A DNA stretch of 64,000 nucleotides from Acinetobacter brisouioides (GTDB lineage: Bacteria; Pseudomonadota; Gammaproteobacteria; Pseudomonadales; Moraxellaceae), in assembly GCF_004331075.1 (NCBI RefSeq), contig NZ_SJNX01000003.1, positions 229,495 through 293,494 on the forward strand, given 5' to 3'. The position numbers and the translations under genes were made by a program. Shown here one piece after another: positions 18,198 through 28,484 of the stretch. The notes beneath the pieces are model-generated. The model was not told where the DNA came from, did no database searches, and saw only the letters and a list, made by a program, of their open reading frames with translations. Position 1 is the stretch's first letter, and every line of letters begins with the position of its first letter.

Positions 18198-19453
18198 TGT
18201 CGACCAACCCCTGCGTAGGCAAAACCTTGTGCCTTCACATAATCAGGATCATAAATATTGCGTCCATCCAGAATTAAAGGATGTTGCATCAACTGATGCA
18301 AAAGACGATAATCTAAACTTAAATACTGTTTCCATGCTGTGAGCAAACACAGTGCTACTGCACCTTGCGTGGCTTCATACTGATCTTCACACAACACCAG
18401 ATCAGCACGGTTTCCATATTGCTCAGCAATCAGTGGTAAGGCCTGTGGATCATGTAATTGTACAATTGCACCTTGTGCCCAAAGCGCCTGCAACATGGTA
18501 TGAATCGGAGAGTAATCCGTACGTGGCGTGTCCTCTTTAAATGAAGCACCCCAAATTGCGATAACTTTGCCTTTCAGATCACACTGATAATAATTCCATA
18601 GCTTACGAAACAGAATTTCTTTTTGTTGTTCATTAATTTCCCAGACCTGCTCCAACAACTGACCTTTCACCCCTGCATCCGCAATCGTTTTAGACAGCGT
18701 TAAAATATCGTGGGAAAAGTTTGCTCCACCAAAGCCTGCACCTGCTGCCAAATAACTCGAACCAATTCGATTATCTGCACCAAGGCCTAAGCGAACATTG
18801 GCAATATCAATATTGAGTTTTTCTGCCACCTGAGCCAAATCATTCATATAACTAATGCGTGTTGCCAACATGCCTGAAATACTGAGTTTAGTAAACTCAG
18901 CATCCAGAATTGGCATAAAGACATAATGATGATTTGCATGATAAAAAGGTCGTAAAATCTCTTTGATTTGTGCTTTCACGTCCAGATGATCAATACCAAT
19001 CACCACATGAGAAACTTGCAAGACACTATTAATGGCATTACCTTCTTGCACCATATCTGGCAAATAGCACCAATAATCTTGAGGCAATTTTTGTTTTAAA
19101 GCTGTTGTCCCATTTAAACCAAAGCTAGAACCATTAATCATTAACTTCGGATGAATAATCGGCTGTTGTTGTAAATAATTTAAAATAAAATCAACTTGTT
19201 GTTGTTCATTACTGTTAAATGCAAAAAAATAAGCATCTATATGTAAAGGGATCTCGGCTAAATCACATATCGATAATCTTTTCGTCTGTGCCTGAGTAGA
19301 GATGAGCTGATTAACCGTTTTATCTTGATATTGAATAGAACTCGTTTGATCATCTTTTGAATATGGGCTCCAAAAAACCTGATGTCCATATTCTGCAAAT
19401 AACCCAGCCATAACGCCCGCATTCAATGTCGCTCCATAAACTGCGATTTTCAT
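18194..19453 (-). CDS. ugd: UDP-glucose 6-dehydrogenase
   Basis: It oxidises UDP-glucose to UDP-glucuronic acid with two NAD+. The 419-residue protein opens with the NAD-binding [18 protein letters not shown], in the Acinetobacter variant with A for the usual third glycine. Other features are a lysine-rich central domain ([21 protein letters not shown]) and a C-terminal UDP-binding segment ([16 protein letters not shown]). In many Ugd proteins the catalytic Cys lies in GxGFGGxCFxxD; here the corresponding stretch reads [12 protein letters not shown], with no Cys. This is a substitution worth checking before assuming normal dehydrogenase activity. It lies between galU and pgi and overlaps pgi by 4 nt. 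Confidence 0.85.
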   Translation of the reverse strand: MKIAVYGATLNAGVMAGLFAEYGHQVFWSPYSKDDQTSSIQYQDKTVNQLISTQAQTKRLSICDLAEIPLHIDAYFFAFNSNEQQQVDFILNYLQQQPIIHPKLMINGSSFGLNGTTALKQKLPQDYWCYLPDMVQEGNAINSVLQVSHVVIGIDHLDVKAQIKEILRPFYHANHHYVFMPILDAEFTKLSISGMLATRISYMNDLAQVAEKLNIDIANVRLGLGADNRIGSSYLAAGAGFGGANFSHDILTLSKTIADAGVKGQLLEQVWEINEQQKEILFRKLWNYYQCDLKGKVIAIWGASFKEDTPRTDYSPIHTMLQALWAQGAIVQLHDPQALPLIAEQYGNRADLVLCEDQYEATQGAVALCLLTAWKQYLSLDYRLLHQLMQHPLILDGRNIYDPDYVKAQGFAYAGVGRQ

Positions 19454-19468
19454 GGCATTTCATCTCTC

Positions 19469-20344
19469 TTAAAGTTTTAGTTCCTGAATAAGTTCAATAA
19501 ATTTTTCACCCAATTTAGGATGTTCAACAGCATAATGTAATACAGCCTTGAGGTAACCCAGCTTACTGCCACAGTCAAATGTCACACCAGACATCCGATA
19601 GGCTTCCACCACATCAGTTTGTTGAAGCATGGCAATCGCATCGGTCAGCTGGATTTCATTGCCTGCGCCTTTCGGTGTCTGCTGTAATAACTGCATGATT
19701 TTGGCAGGTAAAATATAACGTCCGACCACAGACAAATTGCTTGGTGCAGTGCCTACAGCAGGTTTTTCAATAATGCCCTGCATGACTATACTTTGCCCTT
19801 CAACAGGGACTGTATGCACATCGACAATGCCATATTGATCGACCAAATGGTCAGGCACAGCTTCAACCATAATTTGCGCAGCTTGTACCTGTTGATAACG
19901 CGCTGCCATTTGCGCCAAATCATTTTGCTCAGTTTGGCTTTTGACCAAGACATCGGGCAACAATACTGCAAATGGCTCATTACCAATCACTGATTTGGCA
20001 CATAAAACTGCATGTCCTAAACCCAAAGGCTGCGGCTGCCGTACACTGACAATACTGACATGCTCAGGCACAATCTGGCGAATCTCTGCCAACAAGTCCC
20101 ATTTTTGTTTTTGTTCTAATGTGGTTTCAAGTTCAAAATTACGGTCAAAATAGTTTTCAATCGAGGCTTTCGAAGAATGTGTCACCAAAACAATCTGTTC
20201 AATACCCGCTTCGACTGCTTCACGCACCACATATTCAATTGCAGGTCGATCAACCACGGTGACCATTTCTTTTGGAATTGACTTGCTGGCAGGTAAAAAC
20301 CGTGTTCCCAAGCCTGCAACAGGCAATATGGCTTTTTTAATCAT
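19469..20344 (-). CDS. galU: UTP-glucose-1-phosphate uridylyltransferase
   Basis: GalU makes UDP-glucose from UTP and glucose-1-phosphate. The 291-residue protein has the nucleotide-binding start KKAILPVAGLGTRFLPASKSIPKEM, of which the GxGTRxLP loop and the following KxxPKEM are diagnostic. It also has VDRPAIEYVVREAVEAGI, the LPDVLV metal-binding site, a product-binding GIIEKP and the C-terminal FDCGSKLGYLKA. It stands between itrA and ugd in the conserved module order and supplies both Ugd and GalE. Confidence 0.96.
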   Translation of the reverse strand: MIKKAILPVAGLGTRFLPASKSIPKEMVTVVDRPAIEYVVREAVEAGIEQIVLVTHSSKASIENYFDRNFELETTLEQKQKWDLLAEIRQIVPEHVSIVSVRQPQPLGLGHAVLCAKSVIGNEPFAVLLPDVLVKSQTEQNDLAQMAARYQQVQAAQIMVEAVPDHLVDQYGIVDVHTVPVEGQSIVMQGIIEKPAVGTAPSNLSVVGRYILPAKIMQLLQQTPKGAGNEIQLTDAIAMLQQTDVVEAYRMSGVTFDCGSKLGYLKAVLHYAVEHPKLGEKFIELIQELKL

Positions 20345-20361
20345 TCATTCATTCACAATTA

Positions 20362-20979
20362 TCAAGTTTTTCTTTGTTTTGATGCGTCAGAATCACTGCC
20401 TGTAAATAACGATGGCCCCACATGTCCTGGCGCATTAATGCCTTCTTTTTTCAGCATCACCGATACGGTCTTGAACATGATTTTAAAGTCCACCCATGCA
20501 TTGTGATGATCGACATACCAGACATCGCATTTAAAACGTTCTTCATAATCAAGCTCATTGCGCCCACTAATCTGCGCCAGACCCGTCATGCCTGGACGCA
20601 CTTCCAGACGGCGTGCCTGTTCAGGGGTATAGTGCTCAACAAACTCTTTGAGCATCGGACGAGGCCCCACTACACTCATATCGCCTTTAATGACGTTGAG
20701 CAATTGCGGCATTTCATCCAGACTGGTTGAACGCAACTTTTGGCCAAACGGCGTAATGCGCTGATCGTCTGGGAGTGGATTGCCATGCTGATCAAGCGCG
20801 TCTTTCATAGAGCGAAACTTCATCATTTTAAACAGCTTGCCATCTTTCCCTGGACGTTCTTGGTAAAAGAAAATTGGTGAACCCAAATTCTTTTTGACCT
20901 TGAAGGCAACATAAATAAACACAGGCAGCAAAAGAATAAAAGCTGTTATAGAAATCAAAATATCAATAAATCTTTTCAT
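20362..20979 (-). CDS. itrA: Initiating sugar-phosphate transferase (ItrA/PglC-type, bacterial sugar transferase family)
   Basis: It transfers the first sugar-1-phosphate to undecaprenyl phosphate on the cytoplasmic face of the inner membrane, starting assembly of a lipid-linked glycan. The 205-residue monotopic phosphoglycosyltransferase has one N-terminal hydrophobic hairpin (residues 5-28). It has the motifs KFRSM, RSTSLDEMPQLLNV with the catalytic Asp-Glu dyad, GDMSVVGPRPML and RPGMTGLAQISGRN. Its size and short form match ItrA/PglC rather than the larger WcaJ type, so the sugar is probably an N-acetylated amino sugar. In A. baumannii this enzyme primes both capsule and protein O-glycosylation. 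A decayed glycosyltransferase lies directly upstream. Confidence 0.9.
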   Translation of the reverse strand: MKRFIDILISITAFILLLPVFIYVAFKVKKNLGSPIFFYQERPGKDGKLFKMMKFRSMKDALDQHGNPLPDDQRITPFGQKLRSTSLDEMPQLLNVIKGDMSVVGPRPMLKEFVEHYTPEQARRLEVRPGMTGLAQISGRNELDYEERFKCDVWYVDHHNAWVDFKIMFKTVSVMLKKEGINAPGHVGPSLFTGSDSDASKQRKT

Positions 20980-21002
20980 TACCTTCTACTACTTAAATCA
21001 CA

Positions 21003-21312
21003 TTACTTTTTTCTTAGAAAAATACTATAAATTTTTTCTAAGAGAGAGCTGGGCATTAATCGAATAGAAGAGGGAAAAAGCATCAAAGTCAAAGCACTAG
21101 GTAAAGTTTGAAACCTCAGCTGTCTCTTCAACTTTAAAATTGTAACTCGCTTTTGATATACTTATACCCTTGACGCCGACCATGTACACCGTGGTCAATT
21201 CTAGCATAAACTAGAATCTCTGGTAAATTTGCAAATTGATACCCTTTAGCTAAAAGCCTCAAAAAAAGATTATAATCTTCCATCCACCAATGATGGATTG
21301 GATAGACAAAAT
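21003..21312 (-). pseudogene. 3' remnant of an AmsE-like family-2 glycosyltransferase
   Basis: Minus-strand translation from about 21312 gives HHWWMEDYNLFLRLLAKG, then NLPEILVYAR and HGRRQGYKYIKSELQF. There a stop appears because one T is missing. In the next frame it continues LKLKRQLRFQTLPSALTL and ends LEKIYSIFLRKK with a stop at 21003. The whole is the conserved C-terminal third of AmsE-like GT2 enzymes, which commonly sit next to itrA in Acinetobacter K loci. The N-terminal two thirds are absent and one frameshift is visible. It marks the left edge of the inserted ABC-transporter cassette. Confidence 0.8.
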
Positions 21313-21736
21313 AAATTACTAATTAAGTTTCAATCAGTTATATTTTTTAAAAAAATTATGGCGTAAAAAATAATTGGTTGGTTAAATACCTACCCATTAT
21401 TCAATCTAATTTTCAGTTAACTACCTAACTGCTAATCAGTGTGCAAAATTGACTAGAAATCTGTGGGAAAAAGCGTCCAATTTTGACCACATCAGGCTAA
21501 CAAAGGGAAGTCCACCTTTAATGGCTGCTTAAACTCTACTTTTAACTTCGGTTATTTATGGAAAGATTACCAAACCATCTATATGTCGACGGTATTTTTT
21601 AAGATGAGGAATATTTGGTTGAGGAATATTTATTGATAGTATTTACCAGTTTTTATTACCTATAAAATTTAAATTTTTATTTGATAAAATGTAATAAATA
21701 TCGATTGATCATAGCAAAAAAAAACAAGAAAGTACT
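21313..21736. other. Non-coding junction sequence between the GT2 remnant and wbpZ
   Basis: This stretch of about 420 bp has AT-rich ends and a less AT-rich core (about 21430-21560). I find no frame of any length with family character, and no inverted terminal repeats I can pair. It looks like scrambled residue at the cassette boundary, possibly from lost mobile elements. Confidence 0.5.
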
Positions 21737-22849
21737 CTAACTATTCAGCAAGGTATTATATACGTCCATATACTGACCAACCATTCGCTCAGCAGTAAAT
21801 AATTTTTGATAACGTTGTTGGGCATTTTGTCCATACCGTACAGCCAATGCAGGATCTTTCCACAATTTAAGCATTGCATCACGTAAAGCTCCCGGTTCTG
21901 ATGGTGGAACTACCAAACCCGTTTCTTGATGAATATTAATGTATGTTGTACCAGTACCAATTTCACTTGAAATTAAAGGTTTGCCATACATAGCCCCTTC
22001 CAATAAAGAAATACCAAATGCTTCGGAACGAAGGTGTGATGGAAACACTATGCCATAACATAACTCAAGTAAGGCAAATTTATCCTCATCAGGCAACCGC
22101 CCCAAGAAATGAATATTATTTAAACCCATTTTGGCAGCTTGCTGACGCAATTCATCCTCCATAGGCCCTGCCCCCATAATGACAACAGGCAAATCCACAT
22201 CTCTCATAGCTTCGACCAAGATGTGTAGTCCTTTGTAATAACGTATTGCTCCAACAAACAAAAAGAAACGCTCTCCCAAACACTGCTGCCAATATTCTCG
22301 GCGTGCTATGTCACTTGGAAGATAAGCAGCGCGGTCAAGTCCAAGAGGAATGACGCTGGTTTTATGTTGGTAATGCTGCAGTATCGGACTAGTAGCTAGA
22401 TAGTTTGGAGAAGTCGCAACAATTTGATCAACACTATGCATAAACCGATGCAACAAAGGGCGATACAGTTGTAATAGCATCTTCTGCTTAACAATATCTG
22501 AGTGGTAGGTTAATACAGTAGGTTTCTGACAATTGGTTGAAAAATGCACCAAATCCATGAATGGCCATGGAAAATGGTAATGTACTATATCCGCCTGCGA
22601 AGCTAGCTCGCGAAAGTCTTTAAACACTGACAGTGAAAGCCCTGTAGAAGCGAGATATAAATCTAGTTTAGCTGCATGGGTAATGTGATGTGCATATGGC
22701 TGATTACGAAATGGACCCCGTTTACTCAATGATAACACCTCGGATGTCACTCCATGAGCTCGACTACCTTCCGCTAACTGGCAAATAACCTGTTCCACGC
22801 CTCCAACCGAGTCAGGATAATAGCATTTGAAAAAATGCAGAACTTTCAT
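21737..22849 (-). CDS. wbpZ: GT4 glycosyltransferase, WbpZ/WbdC-like (first D-rhamnose/mannose onto primer)
   Basis: This is a 370-residue GT-B, family-4 glycosyltransferase. It opens MKVLHFFKCYYPDSVGGVEQV with a glycine-rich acceptor loop. It has HYHFPWPFMDLVHF, LTYHSDIVKQK, the Rossmann FLFVGAIRYYKGL, and the EX7E donor site in SEAFGISLLEGAMYGKP. I recall close similarity to Pseudomonas WbpZ, which adds the first D-rhamnose to GlcNAc-PP-undecaprenol in A-band synthesis; WbdC does the same with mannose in E. coli O8/O9a. It is the last gene of the cassette and overlaps wbpY by 4 nt. The exact linkage is inferred from these relatives. Confidence 0.75.
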   Translation of the reverse strand: MKVLHFFKCYYPDSVGGVEQVICQLAEGSRAHGVTSEVLSLSKRGPFRNQPYAHHITHAAKLDLYLASTGLSLSVFKDFRELASQADIVHYHFPWPFMDLVHFSTNCQKPTVLTYHSDIVKQKMLLQLYRPLLHRFMHSVDQIVATSPNYLATSPILQHYQHKTSVIPLGLDRAAYLPSDIARREYWQQCLGERFFLFVGAIRYYKGLHILVEAMRDVDLPVVIMGAGPMEDELRQQAAKMGLNNIHFLGRLPDEDKFALLELCYGIVFPSHLRSEAFGISLLEGAMYGKPLISSEIGTGTTYINIHQETGLVVPPSEPGALRDAMLKLWKDPALAVRYGQNAQQRYQKLFTAERMVGQYMDVYNTLLNS

Positions 22850-23994
22850 GTCCTAGTCATCCATACACTACGGTAAACTTCAGCCGTCTGTTCGGCACAA
22901 CGCGCCCAAGAAAAACTTTTAGCTCGCTCTAATCCTCGCTCTCGAGCCTGAGTTCTCCATATATCGTCTTGCAAACCCTGCTCTAAAAGTTGTGATAAAC
23001 GTTCAACATTCTGCGCCTCAATCATCAATGCAACATCCCCAACCACCTCTGGCAGTGATGAACTGTCAGAACATACAACTGGTATACCTGATGCCATGGC
23101 TTCTAGCACTGGCAAGCCAAAACCTTCGTATAATGAAGGAAAGACAAACAGCCGAGCTCCAGCAAATAACAATGGTAATTGTTCAGCAGGCAAGAAACCT
23201 AAATACTTCGCCCAGCCTTCATTCTCGGCTTTTTGGATGCGTTCATGAATTGCTTCACTACGCCAGCCATGATAACCAGTCAGCACCAAAGGCCATCGTT
23301 GACGGATAATAAGTGGCAACATGGCATAAGCATCCAGTAAAGCCAAAATATTCTTTCGAGGTTCTATGGTGCCAACAAATAATGTGTAAGCGCCCATTTT
23401 CAATCCGTACTGCTGTAAAAGCGGCTCCAATTCATCTGCTGATCGAGGATGAAACTCATCTCCACAAGCCAACGGCACAGCATGAATCTTGTCGATAGGC
23501 CACGAAAAGTAATTTGCTAATTCTTCACGTGTATATTCGGAATCAGTAATCAGCGCATCTGCTGTATGAATTGTTTTTTGCAGCTCTTTTTGCATATAAT
23601 GAATGCGTTGTGGTGTATTACACTGTGTCCAAGTAAATGGCGATAAATCATGGAATGTCGCCACCTTCGGACCAGCAAAAGGTGGAAGAAAGAAATTAGG
23701 TCCATGATAAATATAATTCTCATGGCCACGCAATGCCTGAGCTTTTAGCTGCGGCATCAGCAATCTGTAGGCTTCACTAGCTAGATAACTGCCTTGGACT
23801 AACCGTTTAAGTTTATGTTGTCTTCCGGCCTGTTCTTCTACTTGAGGCAATCCAGGTAAAAACTTTCTGCCAGCAAAAAAACGAAGATCCGTGATCTCCG
23901 TCGATTGCTGTAAATGTCTAGCTAGCTCATACGTATAACGACCAATCCCTGTGAGAGGAAAACGCACAGGCTCTACAGATAATATAACCTTCAT
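22846..23994 (-). CDS. wbpY: GT4 glycosyltransferase, WbpY/WbdB-like
   Basis: This 382-residue GT-B enzyme starts MKVILSVEPVRFPLTGIGRYTYELA, the acceptor loop of the WbpY/WbdB group. It continues with ATFHDLSPF, ITDSEYTREEL, FVGTIEPRKN and the EX7E donor-binding segment YEGFGLPVLEAMASGIPVV. In A-band synthesis WbpY adds alpha-1,3-linked D-rhamnose residues; WbdB plays the equivalent part with mannose. It overlaps rmd upstream and wbpZ downstream by 4 nt each, so the three are translationally coupled. The role is inferred by analogy; sugar and linkage are unproven. Confidence 0.72.
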   Translation of the reverse strand: MKVILSVEPVRFPLTGIGRYTYELARHLQQSTEITDLRFFAGRKFLPGLPQVEEQAGRQHKLKRLVQGSYLASEAYRLLMPQLKAQALRGHENYIYHGPNFFLPPFAGPKVATFHDLSPFTWTQCNTPQRIHYMQKELQKTIHTADALITDSEYTREELANYFSWPIDKIHAVPLACGDEFHPRSADELEPLLQQYGLKMGAYTLFVGTIEPRKNILALLDAYAMLPLIIRQRWPLVLTGYHGWRSEAIHERIQKAENEGWAKYLGFLPAEQLPLLFAGARLFVFPSLYEGFGLPVLEAMASGIPVVCSDSSSLPEVVGDVALMIEAQNVERLSQLLEQGLQDDIWRTQARERGLERAKSFSWARCAEQTAEVYRSVWMTRT

Positions 23995-24886
23995 TTAGCT
24001 TCCAACATCCAGCATAAAGTTTCTTGTAATGGCGGGGTCTGCCAATTTCCAATCAGCTTGCGCAATAAACCTGCATCACCACAAAGTGTTTTGACTTCAC
24101 CTGCACGTACAAATGCAGGGTTAACCCGGATATCTAGATGATGTCCACTTACTTCTTCAATCATTACCACGACTTCTCGTAACGAATGGGCATTGCCAGA
24201 ACACACATTGACGGTATGACCGAAAGCTTTCGCTTCAATCAGGCGACGATAGGCATTCACGACTGCCCTGACATCACTGAAATCTCTCCACACATCAAGA
24301 TTACCTAACTCAATTTCGTTCGCCTGATGACGGAAATGAGCCACAATCTTCGGCAAAAGGAAATTTTCAGTCTGCCCCACCCCTGTATAATTAAAAGGTC
24401 GGGTGATGATAATCGGCAACCGATCTTGCCACAGTCGCGCCATATACTCCATGGCCAACTTACTAACGGCATAATCATTGGCAGGAGCTGCTAGAGTGAA
24501 CTCAGACAGCACACCTTCCGAGGTATTACCGTAAACATTGGCACTGCTTGCTAGCAATACGGCCTCTGGAGTTTTATCTAAAGCAGCTAATGCAGCCAAC
24601 AAATTGCGCGTGCCTTGTAGATTCACCTGGTAAAATGCGTTCGCATAACCATGCCCAACAAATGCAATTGCAGCCAAATGTATAACAATATCTGGTTGTA
24701 CTTGATTAAGTACTACAGAAATCTCCGCAATACTTAATAAGTCAGCCTGATAATAATCAACAGCTGTAGAAAATTTAGTCCCTAAACCAACTACATGATA
24801 TCCGGCAGATCGCATTTCTTCTGCCATATATTTTCCAGTGAAACCTTCACTACCTGTAATCAATACTGTTTTGGCTGCATTTATCA

Positions 24887-24887
<1 letters not shown>
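23991..24887 (-). CDS. rmd: GDP-4-keto-6-deoxy-D-mannose reductase (Rmd-type)
   Basis: This 298-residue short-chain dehydrogenase reduces the Gmd product. It has the nucleotide-binding ITGSEGFTGKYM near residue 10, IHLAAIAFVGHG, the Ser and YAVSK active-site motifs, and TRPFNYTGVGQTENFLLPKIV typical of GDP-sugar 4-reductases. Rmd yields GDP-6-deoxy-D-mannose (GDP-D-rhamnose). The closely related Tld yields GDP-6-deoxy-D-talose, and the sequence alone does not separate them. The gene starts within the gmd stop codon (TGATG), so the two act as one unit. The ABC-export neighbourhood favours D-rhamnose. Confidence 0.78.
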
Positions 24888-25948
<1,061 letters not shown>

Positions 25949-25973
25949 TTAAACTCAATCCAAAAACATCAAA

Positions 25974-28472
25974 TCAAATTAAATCAAAAGCTATCAAAAG
26001 CTGGTAAGCGCTTTGCTTCCATGTTAATGTATTAATAGAACAAGATTTTGGATATTGATCCTGTGAGAAAAGCTCAATCCAGTTATCTATAAAAGTTGCC
26101 AATTCAATATCATCATTACAATTAAAATAAGCTGCATGCTCTCCTGCAACTTCTCGAAATACAGGAATATCCCTAGCAATTATAGGAATATTATGTTTTG
26201 ATGCTTCAATAATAGGAAGGCCAAAACCTTCTCCTAAGCTTGCCGCAATAAGACAACTAGAAGAGTTATAAACTAAATCTAAGTACTCGTCACTAATACC
26301 CTGTAACCAAAATAATTTTTTACCTAACTCTTTGTGACTTTTTATCCTATTAATAACCTGTTTATTACGCCATCCTTCTTTACCAACAATAACCAGTACT
26401 TTATCAGATTCAGACTGTGACCAAAATTTTTCAAATGCATCTAGCACTAGACCATGCCCTTTACGCGGTTCAACCGTACCCACCATCAAAAATGATTTTG
26501 ATTTTTTTATCGTTTCTAAAACATAATTAGAATTATCTGGGAGTCCTCTAGAAGGGATGGAATTATCTATATCTGCACCAAGATAAAAATGACGAATTTT
26601 TAAGAACTTATTTGACACAGTAACATTCTTTTTAATCCAATCTTGTAATTTATTTGCAACATCTTTAGATATACATAAAGCATAATCTGCAAGAGCTACC
26701 ACTTTAAGCCATTCTACAAATTCTGATGATAAAGCAGGTACAAAAAATTCAGGAAATTGTACTGGTAATAAATCATAAACTACTACCCCAATTACTACTC
26801 CACGTATTTGCAATTCATTTAATATCGCTTTTTTTGAAATAAAGCTACCAGGGTGAAGATCAATAATTAAAATATGATCACCTGGAAAAAAATGCACAAT
26901 AGAATCAGTTAATGCTGAGTCTTCAACTGGGTAAAACCTACCATCTTTATTTAAAGAATGATAAAAATGATGATGACCAGCATAAGAAAAGATTGGTGTT
27001 ACAGTGTAGCCTTCAAATTCATTAGTTGATAATTCATGCAATATAGCTCTTACAACACGCTGTATACCAGTAGCATGATCAAAATGTATTAAGCAACTAA
27101 TATCAATATATATTTTCTTTTCATCACTTAGATAATTAGCAGCAATAGATTTACTTATTAACTTAATTTCTTTTTCCTTAAAAGAATATTCTTTTACTAA
27201 CTCCCCCACTTTTTTTATAATTAAATCACTCTGGTTTAATTCTGTTTTTTTAAATATTTTGCTTAAATAAATATCTTCAAATTTTTCTAAAATTATCTGA
27301 GCAGATTTATCCCAAGAAAATTTATTAAGCTGTTCATTTTGAAATTTAATTAATAACTTACGATAGGATTCATCAGTAATAATTTTGCTGATTTTTTTTG
27401 CTAATTCATCAATGTTAAATGGATCAAATAAAGCATCTTCACATCCTACTACTTCTGGCAAACTGGAGGAATTAGCTGCCAAGACTGGAGCACCGCATGC
27501 CATAGCCTCTAAAGGTGGTAACCCAAATCCTTCACTATAAGAAGGAAAAACAAATGATGTGCAAGTATTATATAATACTGAAAGATCCTCATCTGCTATA
27601 TATCCTAAAAATATCAATGCTTGTTTTGGTATTAAATATTCTTTTGATATTGTTCTTAAATGTTGCTCTGCTTGTTTAACTTCTTTTCCCACCATGACTA
27701 ATGGATAAGAATTTTGCAGACTAGAATCAAGTTTAGAATAAGCTTGTATTAAAGAGTGTAAATTTTTATGATCATCTGCCCCACCTACATACAAAAGAAA
27801 ACTATTATTATTTAGTTCTGGTACAATATCTTTCACTAAACAGTTTTTTTGAAAAAAAACATCCTTTCTGTAAGAATTTGGCGCTACTAAAATGGTATCT
27901 GAATTAATATGCAGACGTTTATTTATTTCTTTTTTAGAAAAATCAGATACTGTTAATATTAGATCCGATTGTTTTGTTTGATTAATTTTATCTAAATACC
28001 AATCCCGAATAAAACTAATAAGATACTTATCTTCATAAATAAGTGGTATAACATCATGTAATGTTGTGCATATTATTACATTATTACAATATTTACCTAT
28101 ACTAGTTACAGCATTTTCTTGCCATCCTTCTTGAAAATTAGGAATCCATAATATATCTGGACTGAGTTCATCGATACACCATTCTCTTATTAATTCAGCA
28201 GTGGCTCTATTTCCCGAATCACCTGAAATACCACTTACATCTTTAAAATAGTGTAACCAAAATTTAATATTTTCAGGTTCAATTACCCCCCCAAAAATAT
28301 CATAAACTTCTACTTTACTTGCTCCTAGAGATGCATTGGCAAGCAGAATTAACTCATGCTTACCTTGATTTATTTTTGCAAGTGCCTTAACAATTTCAAC
28401 AACATAACGTCCAACTCCTCGTTTACCTGAGGCTTTACTTTGAGCACATTGCACATCAACAACAATTCGCAT
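25974..28472 (-). CDS. Two-domain GT4 glycosyltransferase, WbdA-like polymerase
   Basis: This 832-residue protein carries two complete GT-B family-4 modules. The first starts MRIVVDVQCAQSKASGKRGV and has TTLHDVIPL, LTVSDFSKKEI and the donor site EGFGLPPLEAMACGAPVL near residue 315. The second starts near residue 440 (KKIYIDISCLIHFDHATG), with FLMVGTVEPRKGHG and EGFGLPIIEASKHNIPII near residue 750. Size and architecture match WbdA, the roughly 840-residue bifunctional mannosyltransferase that builds the O8/O9a repeat; WbpX is the single-domain A-band counterpart. I chose ATG 28472 because AAGGAG sits 7 nt upstream; the earlier start at 28493 would overlap the methyltransferase. The gene is visibly more AT-rich than wbpY-rmd-gmd. 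Confidence 0.8.
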   Translation of the reverse strand: MRIVVDVQCAQSKASGKRGVGRYVVEIVKALAKINQGKHELILLANASLGASKVEVYDIFGGVIEPENIKFWLHYFKDVSGISGDSGNRATAELIREWCIDELSPDILWIPNFQEGWQENAVTSIGKYCNNVIICTTLHDVIPLIYEDKYLISFIRDWYLDKINQTKQSDLILTVSDFSKKEINKRLHINSDTILVAPNSYRKDVFFQKNCLVKDIVPELNNNSFLLYVGGADDHKNLHSLIQAYSKLDSSLQNSYPLVMVGKEVKQAEQHLRTISKEYLIPKQALIFLGYIADEDLSVLYNTCTSFVFPSYSEGFGLPPLEAMACGAPVLAANSSSLPEVVGCEDALFDPFNIDELAKKISKIITDESYRKLLIKFQNEQLNKFSWDKSAQIILEKFEDIYLSKIFKKTELNQSDLIIKKVGELVKEYSFKEKEIKLISKSIAANYLSDEKKIYIDISCLIHFDHATGIQRVVRAILHELSTNEFEGYTVTPIFSYAGHHHFYHSLNKDGRFYPVEDSALTDSIVHFFPGDHILIIDLHPGSFISKKAILNELQIRGVVIGVVVYDLLPVQFPEFFVPALSSEFVEWLKVVALADYALCISKDVANKLQDWIKKNVTVSNKFLKIRHFYLGADIDNSIPSRGLPDNSNYVLETIKKSKSFLMVGTVEPRKGHGLVLDAFEKFWSQSESDKVLVIVGKEGWRNKQVINRIKSHKELGKKLFWLQGISDEYLDLVYNSSSCLIAASLGEGFGLPIIEASKHNIPIIARDIPVFREVAGEHAAYFNCNDDIELATFIDNWIELFSQDQYPKSCSINTLTWKQSAYQLLIAFDLI

Positions 28473-28478
28473 TTTGAA

Positions 28479-28484
28479 CTCCTT
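28479..28484 (-). promoter_or_regulatory. Strong ribosome-binding site of the two-domain glycosyltransferase
   Basis: On the minus strand a full AAGGAG precedes the ATG at 28472 by about 6-7 nt. It overlaps the end of the methyltransferase gene, which decides the start and suggests efficient re-initiation. Confidence 0.75.
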
